64,000 nucleotides of DNA from Allodiplogaster sudhausi (Eukaryota > Nematoda > Chromadorea > Rhabditida > Diplogasteridae): positions 62,001 through 126,000 of the forward strand of contig CALZFC010000035.1 of NCBI GenBank assembly GCA_945643635.1. The letters are read 5' to 3'. Numbering within the stretch: the first letter of the stretch is position 1; each line of letters starts with the position of its first letter. The notes under the pieces are model-generated. The model made no database searches and was not told where the DNA came from. It worked only from the letters and a program-made list of their open reading frames with translations. This document shows positions 48,812-61,599 of this stretch, piece by piece. The translations under genes were made by a program, and so were the position numbers.

Positions 48812-50139
48812 TCATGCAACTTCCTCCTCGCGCTCGTCCGCAGTGAGCAGCCAGAACGTGTTCATCGTTCCTTTGCCCTTAATTCGTGAACATTTTCATA
48901 CAAAGCAGTTGTCAATTCCTTCTTGGCTCTCATTTCTTGCTTAATTAACTAGTCAATTAATTAATTAATTAACTAATTAATTGATTAATTAATGAACTCA
49001 CCTTAATGAGCACTTCGCCCCGACTCTCCGTCCGATAGCCGCCGATGATTTCGGCGAGGAAGCGATTCGTCTCTTCCGAAATGTGGATTCGGCCCGCTGC
49101 AATGTTCTCGCTCCATTTCTCTCTTTCTCTCGTTCTCTCTCCATTTCTCTGTTTCCTTTCTTTTCTCTCTCTCCTTCTCTTTCTCTGTCTCTCTATCATT
49201 CTCTCTCTCTTATTCTCTCTCAGTCCCTTTATCTCTCAATCTATTTCTGTCACACTGACTATCTCTCTCTTTCATAATCGTTCAACTACAAACGTTTTCC
49301 ATTGCTCTCCATGCGCGCGGCCGTGTTGACCGAGTCGCCGAAAAGGCAGTAGCGAGGCATCGTAATGCCGACGACTCCCGCGACACAGGGGCCTTAATGA
49401 AATGAGATGGACATGCTCAATTTGAAATTTAGACAAAGATTCTACTCTTGTCATGGTCAGTATACGAATATGCTCAGAATAAGCTCACTCACCAGTGTGC
49501 AGGCCGATTCGAATGCTGATTCGCTGGCCAGGCAGATGAGGGATGCGGAAGCGCTTGATCGCTTCGAGCAGCGCGAACGACATCTCGGCAACCTATGTAC
49601 ATAATACATTAATAAGTAACTCTTGCTATGGGGAGGGGGACAAGGATGGATAGCAAATCGCTGAGGCGTTTCTCTCAAATCAAAATATGTATTAATGATT
49701 TAAATAAATAATTTTTTTTAATAAATAATATCCTCTGGTTGAACTTTAGAACTGCGCAACATAAACACGAGAGCATTCTCTCCTCTTCTCCAAACTGGGT
49801 AATAATACTTGCCTCTCTCGCGTGATCATTCCCGTTGCGATGCGGCAGCCCGGACACGCAAAGGTAGCCGTCGCCGATCGTCTCCACCTGAAAGATGTTC
49901 ATCCACTCTCTCTCTCTCTCTCTGTCTCTTTCTCTCTCTCTTTCTCACTCTCTCTTGTTTTTCTTCTTCTTCTTCTATCATTTTTTGCCTTTCTTAATTT
50001 GATTTCTTATTCGCTAAAAAAACCATCAAAGCTTGCCTTGTACACATCGTGCTCGTCGATAATGGCGTCGAAGGCAGTGTAGAGGTCATTTAGGAGGTTG
50101 ACGACCTCAAATATTTCTCTGTCTCTTTCTCTCTCTCTA

Positions 50140-50170
<31 letters not shown>

Positions 50171-53100
50171 GCCACCTGAAGAGGCGTGCAACGAGAAGCG
50201 AGTGTCGTGAATGAGACGACGTCAGAGAAGAAGATGCTGACGCACTCGAAGGTCTCCGGCTCGACAGACTGGCCGAGTTTTAGTTTGTCCGCCACTTGCC
50301 TATCAGATTATATGATTCGATTCAAGAATTCAATCAATACGCCTCTGGAATAAGTTGGTTGTTGGTTGTCTTTCAACAGGATATACATTTGTACATACAT
50401 ATGTACATATGGTTCGATTCAAGATTATTTTCATAAGCAAGTATGTACATATGCAAAATGCTCTAATGAAGGCTTGAGAGCATATTATAATGTTTTTTTT
50501 GTATAAATGAGGAGAAAAGTAGCGAAAAGAAACGACTTTGGCAGCATGCGATAGAGGAGAATGTCGCTCTTCTTCTTCTCTTCGACCAGCTCCTTCATCC
50601 GCGCGTCCACCTCCTCTTCTAGATTCGTCGCGTACTGCTCGAGGACGTTGAAGACGTGATCCATCAGATTTGCAGATCTAAAAATCGATAATTTAATTAA
50701 TTAACTAATTAATTAGGGTTCTGCTCAAAAAGACATCTTCTCAAAAAGAATAATCTCGACGGACCGGCCATGATTGAACGACTTGATAAGGCTCTTTGCC
50801 TGCTCGGCACTCGGACGCGCTTCCGGCTCCTCCGACCAGCAGTCTTTGACGAACAGGATCTGTGAGAGTGATCATTTCAAGGAAAGCATCACTCGATTTT
50901 ATATATGTCTTTTAAAGCATTTTTTTCTTACAATTGCATATTAAATTTCCGTCTCTAAAAGCCACCCACCATGGACGAGTTGACTTCGCTGTCGTCTGGC
51001 GCATCGAGTGATGGACGAATCGGGCTTCGTCCGCCCTTTTTGATCAAGTAGATCAGCTCTGCAATCGTCTTTCTACATCACAGTTCATGGCCTTCTTCAC
51101 CAAGCGTTCATTATTAATTACACTAATTTAAAAAAAGGCTAAATGAATATTGATTTGGAAGAAACACAGGGAGAAAAGGGCGCGAACCGTCGAGGTCGCT
51201 CGCGCGATTCGCCAGATCCCACGCACTCTTGCGCGTGATGACCTCGGAGCAGATGATGGCGAAGCTGTAGATGTCGCCGGCTTTCGTGCCGAGCGAGCTG
51301 CCGTCACGCATGATTTCGGGTGCCGTCCACAGAAGCTCTGAGTTTGGTTTTTTTTCTCTAATTTTTGGGGAAAATTCAATTTTGCTCGTATTTATAATTT
51401 ATGTTCTATTGCTTTTTTTGCTTAAATTAGCTCTTTTTAATAGCTAAATTATTAGAAAGACAATTAATTGGCCAACCTTTGAGTGGCCGCTTCTCGACGC
51501 GCTTGATGCTGTCCGGCCCGTGGAACGTGATCTTGAGCTGCCATCGCTCGTTCACGACGCACGTCCGCGAGCTGAGCCAGCCGTGCGCGCCCGTCGCGTG
51601 GTGCAGGTAGTTCATACCCTGCAATACATTTTTTTTTTGAATTTTTATCTTTCCCGCCTTTTACTTAATCTATTTTTTCTTGTAGGAAAAAGATGTACGA
51701 GCCTCACAAATGTCACGCATCAGAGAATACTTGAAGAACCAGTCCATTTGGAGTGAGCCCTTGTCGATTATGTCCTGGAAAGTAAATGTATGTATGTATT
51801 TAGCGTTATTAGATTGCTGACGACACAATAGTGATCTATTTTCTGTCAATATCGAATTTTTTCTTATTTTAGAAATAGTATCAAATTTAGGCTCTTGTTT
51901 GCAATGAAAACAAATATATGTATTCTTCCTGCCTCGAGAGATCCTCGCAGGCAGTATCGCCAAATGGTCATGAGTTGAGGCGCGTCGAGGCAGATGCCGA
52001 CAAACTTGTTGATGTTGTCGTGCTCGAGCTTATGAACCTGAAAAAAACCCCGAGTAGAAATACTAAGGTAAGCAAACGAATGAGGTTCATCCACCAATAT
52101 GGAGTGCCTTTCAACGAACCTGTCGCAGTTCGACTCGTTCCACATTCGAGAGCTGAATGCGCTCCGAGTGCTTGCGCGCAATCACCGCCTCGCCGTCTAC
52201 GAAGAAGAAGGCGTGCGTCTCGGTCTCCTGAGGAAAAAAAATCAAATTTGAATTTCACGCCATTTCTCGACTCCACAGACCCGCTTTGACTCGAGCGTAA
52301 AACGTGAGCTCGTCGTGACGGAACTCTGCAGCGAGTGCGCGCTCGCGGTAGTCGCCTAAAATACTGATTTATTAAAATCTTTTTTCTCGTTCTCGCGCTG
52401 CTTTCGCCACTTGCCTTGTTTGATGGCTTGACGAGCTTCTGGAAAGGCACTTGCCACTGGAGATCGCGTGCGGCCGCCTGTTGCTGCTTGCGGCTATAGC
52501 AAATATTTACTTATGTACATAACATTGTTGTGAATTTATTCTTAAATTTATAAAAAATATAAATTTCCTACTATGCATTCAATTTTCTAACATCAAACAG
52601 CCTATTCTTTTATATTATTGTCATCAACAAAAGTTTTGTTGTTGTTGTTGTTGAGAAGTCTTCTAATTCTAGTATCCATTGAATGCAGTATCCAGTAATT
52701 GCGCTAATTAAATTTGTTGTATGAACCGAAGAATAGTGTAGACAGCCGTGATGAGGCAGCAGACGATGACGAGAAAGACGACGGCGGCTGCGACCACGAA
52801 TGCGAGGTACTGCTCGGTGAAGGAGGGCGGGCAATCGTCGCCCGTGAAGCCGCATGGCGGCGTGTTTTGCGGAGCGACGCCGCCGCGTGCCGCCCACATC
52901 GCCTCTTCCGATGTGAACAGCGGATTCCAGACGGTGATCTGGTGCAAGCGAGCGTGGCAAAATTGTGACACTTTATGCGACAATTGTGACATTTTATATG
53001 GCAATTGTGACATTTTATATGGCAGGTGTGACATTTAATTTGGCAATTGTGACATTTTATGCGACAATTGTGACATTTTATGTGAAAATTGTGACAATTG

Positions 53101-56100
53101 ACAATGAGCCTTTTTTCCTTCTTCTCCTTCTTCATTTCCGTTAAGTGATCTCGACGTTAAATAGAACGCAAGCTCACCGTGCTCAGATTGTCCGTGTTCG
53201 TCTCGATGCGCACCGTGCTCATCGGCCGGTCCGACGTGTCGAGGACGTACAGCATGTAGACTGGGTCACGCGAGCCATTCCTGTTGATGCGCACAAGGCC
53301 GGTCTGGCCTGAATATTCTTCGTTGATAAAAACCGCTGCTTCATTGTCGAGAGATACCATTCATTCAATGGTTAGTTTACAATCGAATCCATTAGTCAAT
53401 CCATATTAGATTTAATAGTTGATTTGACGAAAGATTCGTGTCTAATCGATCAATAATTTCCTGCGTACCGTTGAATGAGCCGGTCGCCATCCTCGCCAAC
53501 GTGGTCGCGTTCATGCTGGAGGACATCGCGGGATTATCAGAGAGCGTACGATTGCGAGCAAGGGCGTAGAGATAGAACGCATCATGGGCACTGCCGACCC
53601 TAGAGGCGTCCTGCAATGCCTGACAAGACTACGGACAATTGCAGCGTCACAGAGCCGTGAAAGGAAAACTCAAGGAAATGTACATATGCAGCTAAATAGA
53701 TATGTTCATGCACATATGCATGTATGAATTGGGCAACTTCTTATTCTGCTTTATTGCATTTTCACCCTCTCTTACAATTAGTGTTCACCTCACATCAGCT
53801 ACGGCCACCTAAGACGCCCACGCATTTTTGACACAGTCGACTTTAGTTCCAATTAGTACGTTGAACAGTGGCCTCTCGCGAACCGCAACAATTCCAGTGC
53901 AGTTGGTGCAGTTGAAGGGCGGCTTCTCGAAGGCGTCGATCACCTTCTGCGTGAATGCAGCCGTGTCGTTGTAGGGCTGGGCATCGAGCTGCAGAGAGCA
54001 TGGAGAGATTACGAGAGAGAATCTAGAGAAATAGAGAGAGAGAGAGAGTGAGAGAGAGAAAGTGAAATAGAAAGGGAGAAAAAGAGAGGATGGGTTATAA
54101 TGAGATACTACATACCACCATCGACTTGCGTGCAGCGAGCAACGTTTGCCCATCGAGACCGTCGGGCGGGTCGGCGACGTAGAAGGGTACTGAAGCATCA
54201 CTTCGCGCTCCTTTAACTCTTTTTCAGTGAAGCTACGTGAAAGAGTCGAAGCCTTCGAAGATGTCAAACACATAAATTAAATACATACACAGGTTTTATA
54301 GCGAGGAAATTTTTTTTGGATTTTTCTCCTTGAGACCGTATAATGAGTGAGCTAGTTGAGCAAACCTTTGCCCGCTCGGTTGAAGCCGGTGCGACGAGTC
54401 TCGCAGAAGAGGAAGACCCAGTCGTTGGTGGTGAAGCCCTCTTGGGCGGCGGCCAGCAGAAAGTTCCGTCGATCAGTCGTCGTCTCGAGGCACACAATGA
54501 CGACTGTTCAGATGGATATTAATTAAATATATTTAAACAAAAAATAAATGGCAAATACATTAAAGGAGGAACATATGTCTGCCACTTTAATCGTCCCATA
54601 CGATCGACTTCGGTTGAAAAATGTTTTAAGCATAACTTTGTCGAATACGGTTTTCTTTCGTCGGATTCTTGCAAAGAAAGTGTCTGATCTATTTTTTTTC
54701 GTTCAAATTATACATACACGCGGTTCGTGCGACTTTATAGTTGACTTGACAGTCCTTGCACTGACTTCGTGACACGCTCGCCACTTGCCGAAGTGTGTCG
54801 GCGATGATGGACACAGTCATAACTGCCAGCTGGCGCGAGTAGACAACGTTGATGTCGGAGACAGTGACCAGGGCGCTCTGTAAATGTGTATTCTTGCTAT
54901 GGTGTAAAAATTAAAGGGAATAAAATATAATAATAATATTCCGGAGACATCAAGCAGGGTGCTCTACATAGAGCTCCTGTTAAGGTGTTTAAACGAAAAG
55001 CAATAAAGATTACAATTGCGTTAAAATAATTTCAAAGATAAGTACGCCTGCACCCTGGATAAAGTGCTTCTTTAGAGCATAGTGAAAATTGGGGATGCTT
55101 ATGAATAAGCTTCTTTGCGAGTTATCGTGAAATTAGAGATCACTCGTGGATTGCTTTTGGAAGAGGATATCGGAGCAGAAGGATGTAAGCTACCGTAAGA
55201 ACTCCGGCAAAGTTTTTTGGCTTCTTCTCAGTTTTTTTTCTTTTCCCGGTGGCAAGCAGACCAGGAAGTTTTGCCGCCAAAAAACTCTCTTGTTATTATT
55301 GGGATTGAGGTCGCTGAAAAATTCACGTAAATGTAAAGAAAACTCTGCGGAGAAAACTTTTAGCAAAAGAAAAAAAAACAATTTGTTTCTATCCCCAGAA
55401 TATTTGTGTGTATGTATGTAGTTACTTTTGTTTAATCCTTTAATAAATCTCATGCCACTTACATTGAGTGCATTAACGAAAAAGGTGCATCTTGGAACTT
55501 TGGCGGTCTCCGGCTTCGCGTACACAAAGGCAATGTCGGTCCACTCAAAGTTTTTCAGGATGAGAATGACGGCTGAAGCTTGCCTGGAGGGATGAATCGC
55601 ATTCATAATATGTTCATGACAAGTTACTGGGGAATAATATAATGTAGCAAATATGAATATGCACTGTCACAGGGTTTCAAGGTTGCTAGCCTCTTTTTCA
55701 CTAGTCTGCAAGTAATACTTTCATTTGAATATGTCGTCACAACTTTGAACGATGTATAAATAATTAAATAAATAATTAATTAATTAATTGAAAAAATAAA
55801 TTAATAAATAAATAAGACGTACGACGTGACGCTGTTCGTCACTGTGACCGTGGTCGGATAGTCGACGACGCTGTTGACCTCGGGCGACGGCGCCGGGCCC
55901 CAGACGAAGAGCGGGAAGCTGTAGAACTTGGCGATCGTGCCCGCGATGATTACGGCTAAAAGAAATGTTTTGCGTCATGGAACCACAAAAAGTATTCAAA
56001 CTTAACAAAGCTTTCCATCGACCTTGAAATTCGCCGAACTTTGATATCTACTTCTCTCTGATTATTATCTCTCTTCCTCTCTTTTATTACAGTAGATTTT

Positions 56101-57050
56101 AGGACTCTTATTCGCTCTAATAAGTTGTGTTCAAAAATAGAATTCTTACACTTTTAACTGCATTGGAGACTTTTCTTAATTAGTCCTAATTCCCGCTTTT
56201 CTTACAATCGGAGCACGGCGGCCCAATGACGACGTCGGCGCCCGAGTTGATGTACTTGATCGTGTCAATGGCTGACAGCGACTCGATGCAGTTGTCGAAC
56301 ATCCATGTCAGGCTGAGAGGGTTAGGTTTTTCTTCTCTTTCCATATCAGAAATGAGAAAGGATGAGGAGAAGGAGTATTGTAAATGCGTGAATGGCAATG
56401 AAATATTCATACTTGATGGCGTGTATGTCGGGCATGAGCTGCTCGGTCTGGACACGCTCCCATGCGACCATAAGGCCGCCGGCGACCTCAAATGCACCTA
56501 CCGTAATCTTATAATAGTTTGTTGTTTCTTCTCATTACTTTACTATATTATAACACTTTTTTGCCTCCTACAGTAATCTTGCAATACCTCATACCTAATT
56601 TCTTCTCATTACTTAACGATAGTGAATTTTAAAACCTTTTGTAAGACCGTAAGTAATAACCTGGTAGTAGCCTAGAGTACTGTCCAGTAACGGATCGCCA
56701 TTCGTGCACAGGAAGCCAATATTGATAGTCTGGAAAAAATATGATTCCATACGTATATAAATATAGCACTTTCTCAAATGGATTGGCATTCTCCCTAATG
56801 TTCAGAAAGCACCAAGATAACACTTTCAAATGAGCAATGTTGTGCTTGACACAAAAATCTAGAGCTGAAAGTTTACTTTCAGGCCACCGAGAGGAGGCTG
56901 GCTCGGCGCAGCAGTACTGGTGAGCAGGGTGGTCCTTGGGATTGCTGTTGTTGTGGATTTTTGAGCTTGCCCAAATGATTGTAGTTGAATAAGCGAGCCA
57001 AGAAGAAGAAGCAGCAGCAGAGACCCCCTCACCATTGGAAGGTCGTTCAT
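48812..57050 (-). CDS. Receptor-type guanylyl cyclase (gcy-like)
   Basis: About 30 exons give a complete protein of roughly 1050-1100 aa. Start at 57050 ([20 protein letters not shown], signal peptide). Ligand-binding ANF-receptor domain, about 56.73-53.17 kb: [54 protein letters not shown] and several N-glycosylation sites such as FNCTNCTG. Membrane helix at 52.8-52.72 kb ([20 protein letters not shown]). Kinase homology domain 52.5-50.76 kb: [27 protein letters not shown] across a junction, [10 protein letters not shown]; the catalytic-loop Asp is replaced in [11 protein letters not shown], so it is a pseudokinase as usual. Dimerisation segment 50.68-50.54 kb. Cyclase domain 50.30-49.30 kb: [23 protein letters not shown] (metal Asp residues and guanine-selecting Glu) and [16 protein letters not shown] (guanine-selecting Cys). 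C-terminus [13 protein letters not shown]. It should make cGMP in response to an extracellular cue; nematode relatives act largely in sensory neurons. Confidence 0.95.
48945..48996. repeat. (TTAA)n-type simple repeat
   Basis: Alternating ATTAATTAATTAAC words in a cyclase intron, immediately before the exon at 49.1 kb in genomic order. Similar short runs occur at 50692-50718 and 55764-55815. Confidence 0.9.
52962..53100 (-). repeat. 22-23 base tandem repeats in a cyclase intron
   Basis: Six or so copies of CAATTGTGACATTTTAT followed by a variable GCGA or ATGG. Each contains the palindrome CAATTG. Reading frames across it give a spurious Cys-His periodicity. Confidence 0.9.
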
Positions 57051-57104
57051 TTCTAGCTTCAGGATCTGGCGACAATCCGGATCAGAAGTCGTCCGAGGCG
57101 TCAA

Positions 57105-57830
57105 GGCGTCTGAGAAGCGTCCAAAGAGGAAGGCGAGATTACGGAAGCCCGTAAAACTCTTCGTTTTTTCTTCTTCTTATTCGAAAGGAAAAAAAACGGA
57201 TTGGCGTGCGTAAGTCCATACAAATACACACCCATGTTTGACAACATTATAAGAAGCCCCTTTTTCTCTTCTCTTCTCAAGTCCTCCACTCTTAATGGTC
57301 TTCTTCAGATTAGTCAGCAGACGGCAGCTAGGAGGAAGTGGGTGTGAATGGAGATCTATCCAGCCGAAGATTGAGAGAAAAAGTGGGAGAACAGGCTAGC
57401 TCGAGAATAAGAAAAGGGCTACCGCATGCCAGATAGCGCCTTCCTCGTTCTTCTTTTCGATTAGAAGCCCACATTCCTATCATTTCGAGATCATGATTAA
57501 GAAGAAGCTGTGATGGCTGATTGTGAGCCGTTTGCGCAAACTATAGTTATTTGCCAGGAATTAGGCTTACATTTCAATACGTTGACATTTGCAAAACAAA
57601 ATTGGGAATACGCGAGATTAATTATAGTTTTACTTATCAGTCTTTATATTTGTTCGTACTTTCAAAGTTGATTTTAAAAAGTGGCTATAATGGCGCTTGT
57701 GATATCTTTTCTTGGTTTAATTAGAGTTGTCGAGCAAGAACCATCACTTTAATCATATGGACATATGTAGTTAGTGGCAGTGGGAGCAGTAAGCGCCATG
57801 GAGAAGGTGCTATGATTGCCAGGAGGAAGG
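57105..57830. other. Upstream region of the cyclase gene
   Basis: No coding exon recognised. It is the likely promoter region of the cyclase on the reverse strand; no element can be named. Confidence 0.35.
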
Positions 57831-58214
57831 AGTAGGTAAGGGTAGTGTAAAGATACGGGAGAGGGGTGGGGGGAGAGCGAAGAGTGACCTCTACTCAATG
57901 CTACTCATTGTGATAAGAGCCATCTTCATGTTCAGGAGAGCAGAAGCTACATTCGTGCTCTTCTTCCTTATTTTCCGCAAGCTGTGTTATTCCAGTTGTA
58001 GAATTCGGGGTGTTCATTTCTTTTTCTTCTTTTCTATTTTCGTCTCTGCCGCTCCTTTTCCGAAATGTCTGTGGCCGCGCACGAGCTGCTTATCCAGGCC
58101 TTTCTATTATATATATTCACGTGCGCAGTCGCTGAGCTCCGCGAGTGAGAGATTGCTGAATGACGCGAATGACATTTTATTTTTAATTAGTTAATGAGTG
58201 CTCTTATTAACTAA

Positions 58215-58680
58215 TTAAAAAAAATAATGTGGATGATGAACGTGGACTGCGGCGGCGGAGGCGGTCGACCATGCACCAAGGAGAAGAGGCCGGTCGGCAC
58301 ACGGATGAAAGTACGCGAGAAGAACGAGGAAGGAGCGGAGGGCGAAGCGAGTGAAGGAGAATAAGAAGAAGCAAAAGCACTCGATATACATGAAGCCAAA
58401 GTTCACTGCGGAATGAAGGGGTCGATTTTCACTGTTACTCTTCTTTGTTTCTATCTGTTCATATCTCTCTATCTCATTCTATTTTCACTTTCTTTCTTTC
58501 TTCGCTTGCTCTCACGACATACCCATCCGGCATTCTCCCACTCCAAATCGCTTTCCGAACAGGGTGACGTCTTCTCCTCTGTGCATCTCAAATAGGGCGA
58601 TAGCATGCCAAGAGACGTTGAAGGCGTAGTTGAGGAGGATTATTGCCGGTTGGGAAAAGGGGGGGGGGATGGGAGGCATT
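58215..58680 (-). pseudogene. Paralog of the four-pass membrane protein at 60.1-61.6 kb (3' part)
   Basis: Reverse-strand exon about 58680-58505 reads PAIILLNYAFNVSWHAIALF then EMHRGEDVTLFGKRFGVGEC. It matches FAFFVSSHAIFAFEMYRGDD and VILYGKRFGVRDYW of the forward gene. The next exon, 58406-58215, reads MYIECFCFFLFSFTRFALRS and RPLLLGAWSTAS, matching EIFCFSFFFLTRLYLHIS and LKLGAWSATS. The exon border after the FGV segment is conserved. Earlier exons (first two helices) were not found upstream up to 59.1 kb with confidence, so this is called a partial copy; they may simply be too diverged to see. The two genes point away from each other (divergent). Confidence 0.55.
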
Positions 58681-58929
58681 ATTGACGGTAATTATTCCCA
58701 AGTTGTTCATATGTATGAATGTATGATGATCAATTAATAAAAATATATATATAGAAAGAGAGACATGCGCAGAAAAGCGGGAAAATTCGGTGACTGCTTC
58801 AGTGATCCTTGCCAGTGGTGTGCTTCTTACCCTCGAGTTACGCATCGAATCTTGTAATAGCGGATGGGGAAGCCGGTATTGATTCGATTCGTAATTGCCA
58901 AGGCTGGCGGGTGATGAGGGTCAGCAATT

Positions 58930-58944
58930 GAAGGGAAGAGGAGG

Positions 58945-58976
<32 letters not shown>

Positions 58977-59010
58977 GATAGAGAGAGAGGAGGGAGAGGG
59001 AGAGAGATGA
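58930..59010 (+). repeat. (GA)n tract
   Basis: GAGAGA with interspersed GATAGAGA, between the two membrane-protein paralogs. Confidence 0.9.
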
Positions 59011-60058
59011 GAGGAGGGACAGAAAGGGAAGACTGACCTCTCCTCATTCCGAGCAGTTGTCTTGCTCAGGAGAGCAGACAATGTGCTCTTCTTTCTTCTT
59101 CTTTTCCACAATCCCTGTCATACCATTTGTAGAATTCGCGTTTTCATTTCTTCTGCTTTTCTATTTTCACCTCTGTCGCTCCTTTTTCGAAAAGCCCGTC
59201 AAGTTTGTTCTTAGCTTGCATGAGCTGCCTCTTGAGGAGTTAATATTCTTTTTTGCTCCAGTCTCCTTCTATTTGGAGCTCGAGTCGCGATCGGAATTTC
59301 ATTTTTAATTAGTTAATGAGTGCCGCAAAACAAATCGGTCGTCGGATTATTAAACATTTGTAGGCGATGTCAAAAATCCTGAAAGATTCTTCGAGAGTTG
59401 CAGCGGTGAGATTTCAGTGTTGCTTCTTTCTTTTTTTTTTGGAACAGACGTGGCTTGTCCGGATTTCTGATTAATGCGATTGATTCTTTTGGCAGAAGTA
59501 TGCAAGTTGTGTAACCTGTGCTCTGTTGTTATTTTCGCGTAGATGGTGAGTGATCGTATGCATCGCAGTGAGAGAAGTGAGAGAGCATTGAGAGAGGTGT
59601 AGGTGCAGAGAGTAGGGGAGAGTTGGGTGCATTATAGCAGCACTTCTGGCTACGCTGATCATATACACTTCTACAAAAGAGGTTATTATGTTTAATATTT
59701 TTCTTACTTTGCAATTACTTACTTTTATTGCAAATTTATGTATATCTCATGATTTCAATATGTCCACTACTTTGTTGCGAACAGTAGTCATGAACCTAGA
59801 TGCCTTTGATCTTGCCTTCACCCATCGGGCCCAGCCCCTCAATGTAGAATAAACTTTTTTTTAAATTTGTAATGGTCATTGCTAATTTGTTGTAGTTGTT
59901 ATTATAAATTCTGCATTCCTGGATGTCAAATAACTTCTTAAAACGCTTATTAATTCTTCTCTTTGTCGCACAGCTGCAATTCTATTTAATTTCTTGCTCC
60001 TTTCAATCATTTTAAGGCGACAATATTTTTGTGTCGAATCGGCGAAAGAAGGGGTGAA

Positions 60059-60851
60059 ATGTCGGTTGTGCCCGAAGAAGTCGTCGTTTTGAACAAGAGC
60101 AGCAAAAAGGCAGCCGCCCCACAGATCTGCTATAGTCATATTGTTATTCTATTTTTTCATATACATAATATATCCTATATACATTCATATTAATAATTTT
60201 TTTTCGCGTGTATATTTCAATTTTTTTTCATAAAACAAAACTAAGAAATTCACCTCTTCAAGGCTAATTTGTACGGGTTCTCTTTGGTCACTTTGTCTGC
60301 CGCCTATGCTTTCGGCATTCTCTTCGGCAACACTCTGCTCTTTGCGTCCTTCGTTAGCTACATGCCAACATTTCTTCTATATTTTTTAATTCCCTTCTTC
60401 TTCTCATAAATTAAATATCAATTTATTTACATATTACATTGACGCATTGTTCATATCTAATATTTTTGTTTTGTTTAAATTGATCATAAGAAGATTATTT
60501 CGTCAATACATTTTTTTTCCTTTAATAATTGAAATCTACAAATTTGGAGTCACCTTCCACGGCTGCTGAAATTTGTTTTATAAATAAATAAAATAAAAAT
60601 AATAATTATTAAAATATAATTTAAAGGTCTTCCTCCAAGTCACCTGCATTCTCGCTAAGATTGGCGCTTTACGAAAGAGAAGCGAGCTGATGCTGCCCTT
60701 TATCGCAGCACAAGTATGGCAACTAGAGTTTCTATTTTATAATTATTATATATTATTATAAATATAATTATCATAATATTAACATACATACATAATTCTA
60801 ACAATAAGCATTCAATAAAAAAAAGAATGTTTTCGCCAGAATCTCTCTCTA

Positions 60852-60898
<47 letters not shown>

Positions 60899-61555
60899 TT
60901 CTCTATCACTCTCTCTTTGTTTTTTTTTCTCTTCCTCTCGTCCTATCTCTCTCTCCTTCTTTCTTTCTTTCTCTCTCACTTTCTATTTTTAGTGTGCGAC
61001 TCTGCTCGCCCTCCTGCCATTCCTATTCGCCTTCTTCGTCTCTTCGCATGCAATCTTCGCATTTGAGATGTACAGAGGAGATGACGTAATCCTGTACGGG
61101 AAACGATTTGGAGTGCGAGACTACTGGACAGGTAGAGAGAGAAAGCGAAGAAATAGAGGCAGTGAGAAATAGAATGAGAGAGAGAGATGGAGAGAGCGAG
61201 AGAGAAATGGATAGAGAGAGGAAAAGAGATAGAGAAAAATAAAGAAAGCGTAACACTAGTATTCGCCCCATTCTCTGCAGTGAACCTTCTTTTGATTTCG
61301 CGCGAGATCTTTTGCTTCTCCTTCTTCTTCCTCACTCGCCTCTACCTCCACATCTCCCTCTCTCTTCACGCGTCCCTCAATCCGCGTCCCGATCTAAAGC
61401 TTGGCGCCTGGTCGGCTACCTCTGCTTCTCCGCCGCCTCAGCCGCCGGCGTCCAAACTCGTCGTCCATCTCCTCCGCGTCGCCGAACGACTTGCCATTGC
61501 CCCCAAATGCGACTCGCCAAAGCTCCCAAATCCAGCGAAGGAGATTATCGTTTAA
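60059..61555 (+). CDS. Four-pass membrane protein, 224 aa
   Basis: Five exons with consistent phases: 60059-60142 (MSVVPEEVVVLNKSSKKAAA start, Lys-rich cytosolic), 60263-60352 (helix 1, YGFSLVTLSAAYAFGILFGN), 60627-60713 (helix 2 segment, VFLQVTCILAKIGALRKRSE), 60993-61131 (helix 3, CATLLALLPFLFAFFVSSHA, then EMYRGDD) and 61281-61555 (helix 4, EIFCFSFFFLTRLYLHISLS, then a Pro-rich tail to TAA). The first donor (GTTATT after CYSHI) is weak, the other splice sites are standard. The four-helix plan with short loops resembles the tetraspan proteins common in nematodes (LAPTM or MARVEL-like), but no diagnostic motif decides. A (CT)n tract fills the end of intron 3 right before the acceptor. AATAAA signals follow at about 61558 and 61581. 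A partial paralog lies at 58.2-58.7 kb on the other strand. Confidence 0.7.
60843..60990 (+). repeat. (CT)n polypyrimidine tract ending at a splice acceptor
   Basis: About 25 CT units at 60843-60895 and further CT/TTC-rich sequence up to TTTTTAG at 60992. Confidence 0.93.
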
Positions 61556-61599
61556 GAAATAAAAAGGGAATACATTCGTGAATAAAATTAAGTTATTGT

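Larger units (their letters stand above)
57840..59420. repeat. Duplicated block of about 450 bp (57.85-58.2 kb and 58.98-59.33 kb)
   Basis: Direct repeats share GACCTCT(A/C)CTCA, GTAGAATTCG, TTCTATTTTC and the end TTTTTAATTAGTTAATGAGTG (58171-58198 and 59302-59330). Homology is patchy, so the duplication is old. It contains no supported exon. Confidence 0.6.

Noticed and set aside
52704..53135. Cys/His repeat protein resembling zinc fingers
   Set aside because: The IKCHNC periodicity is a translation of the intronic 22-23 base repeat; the true exon next to it is the cyclase membrane-helix exon in another frame.
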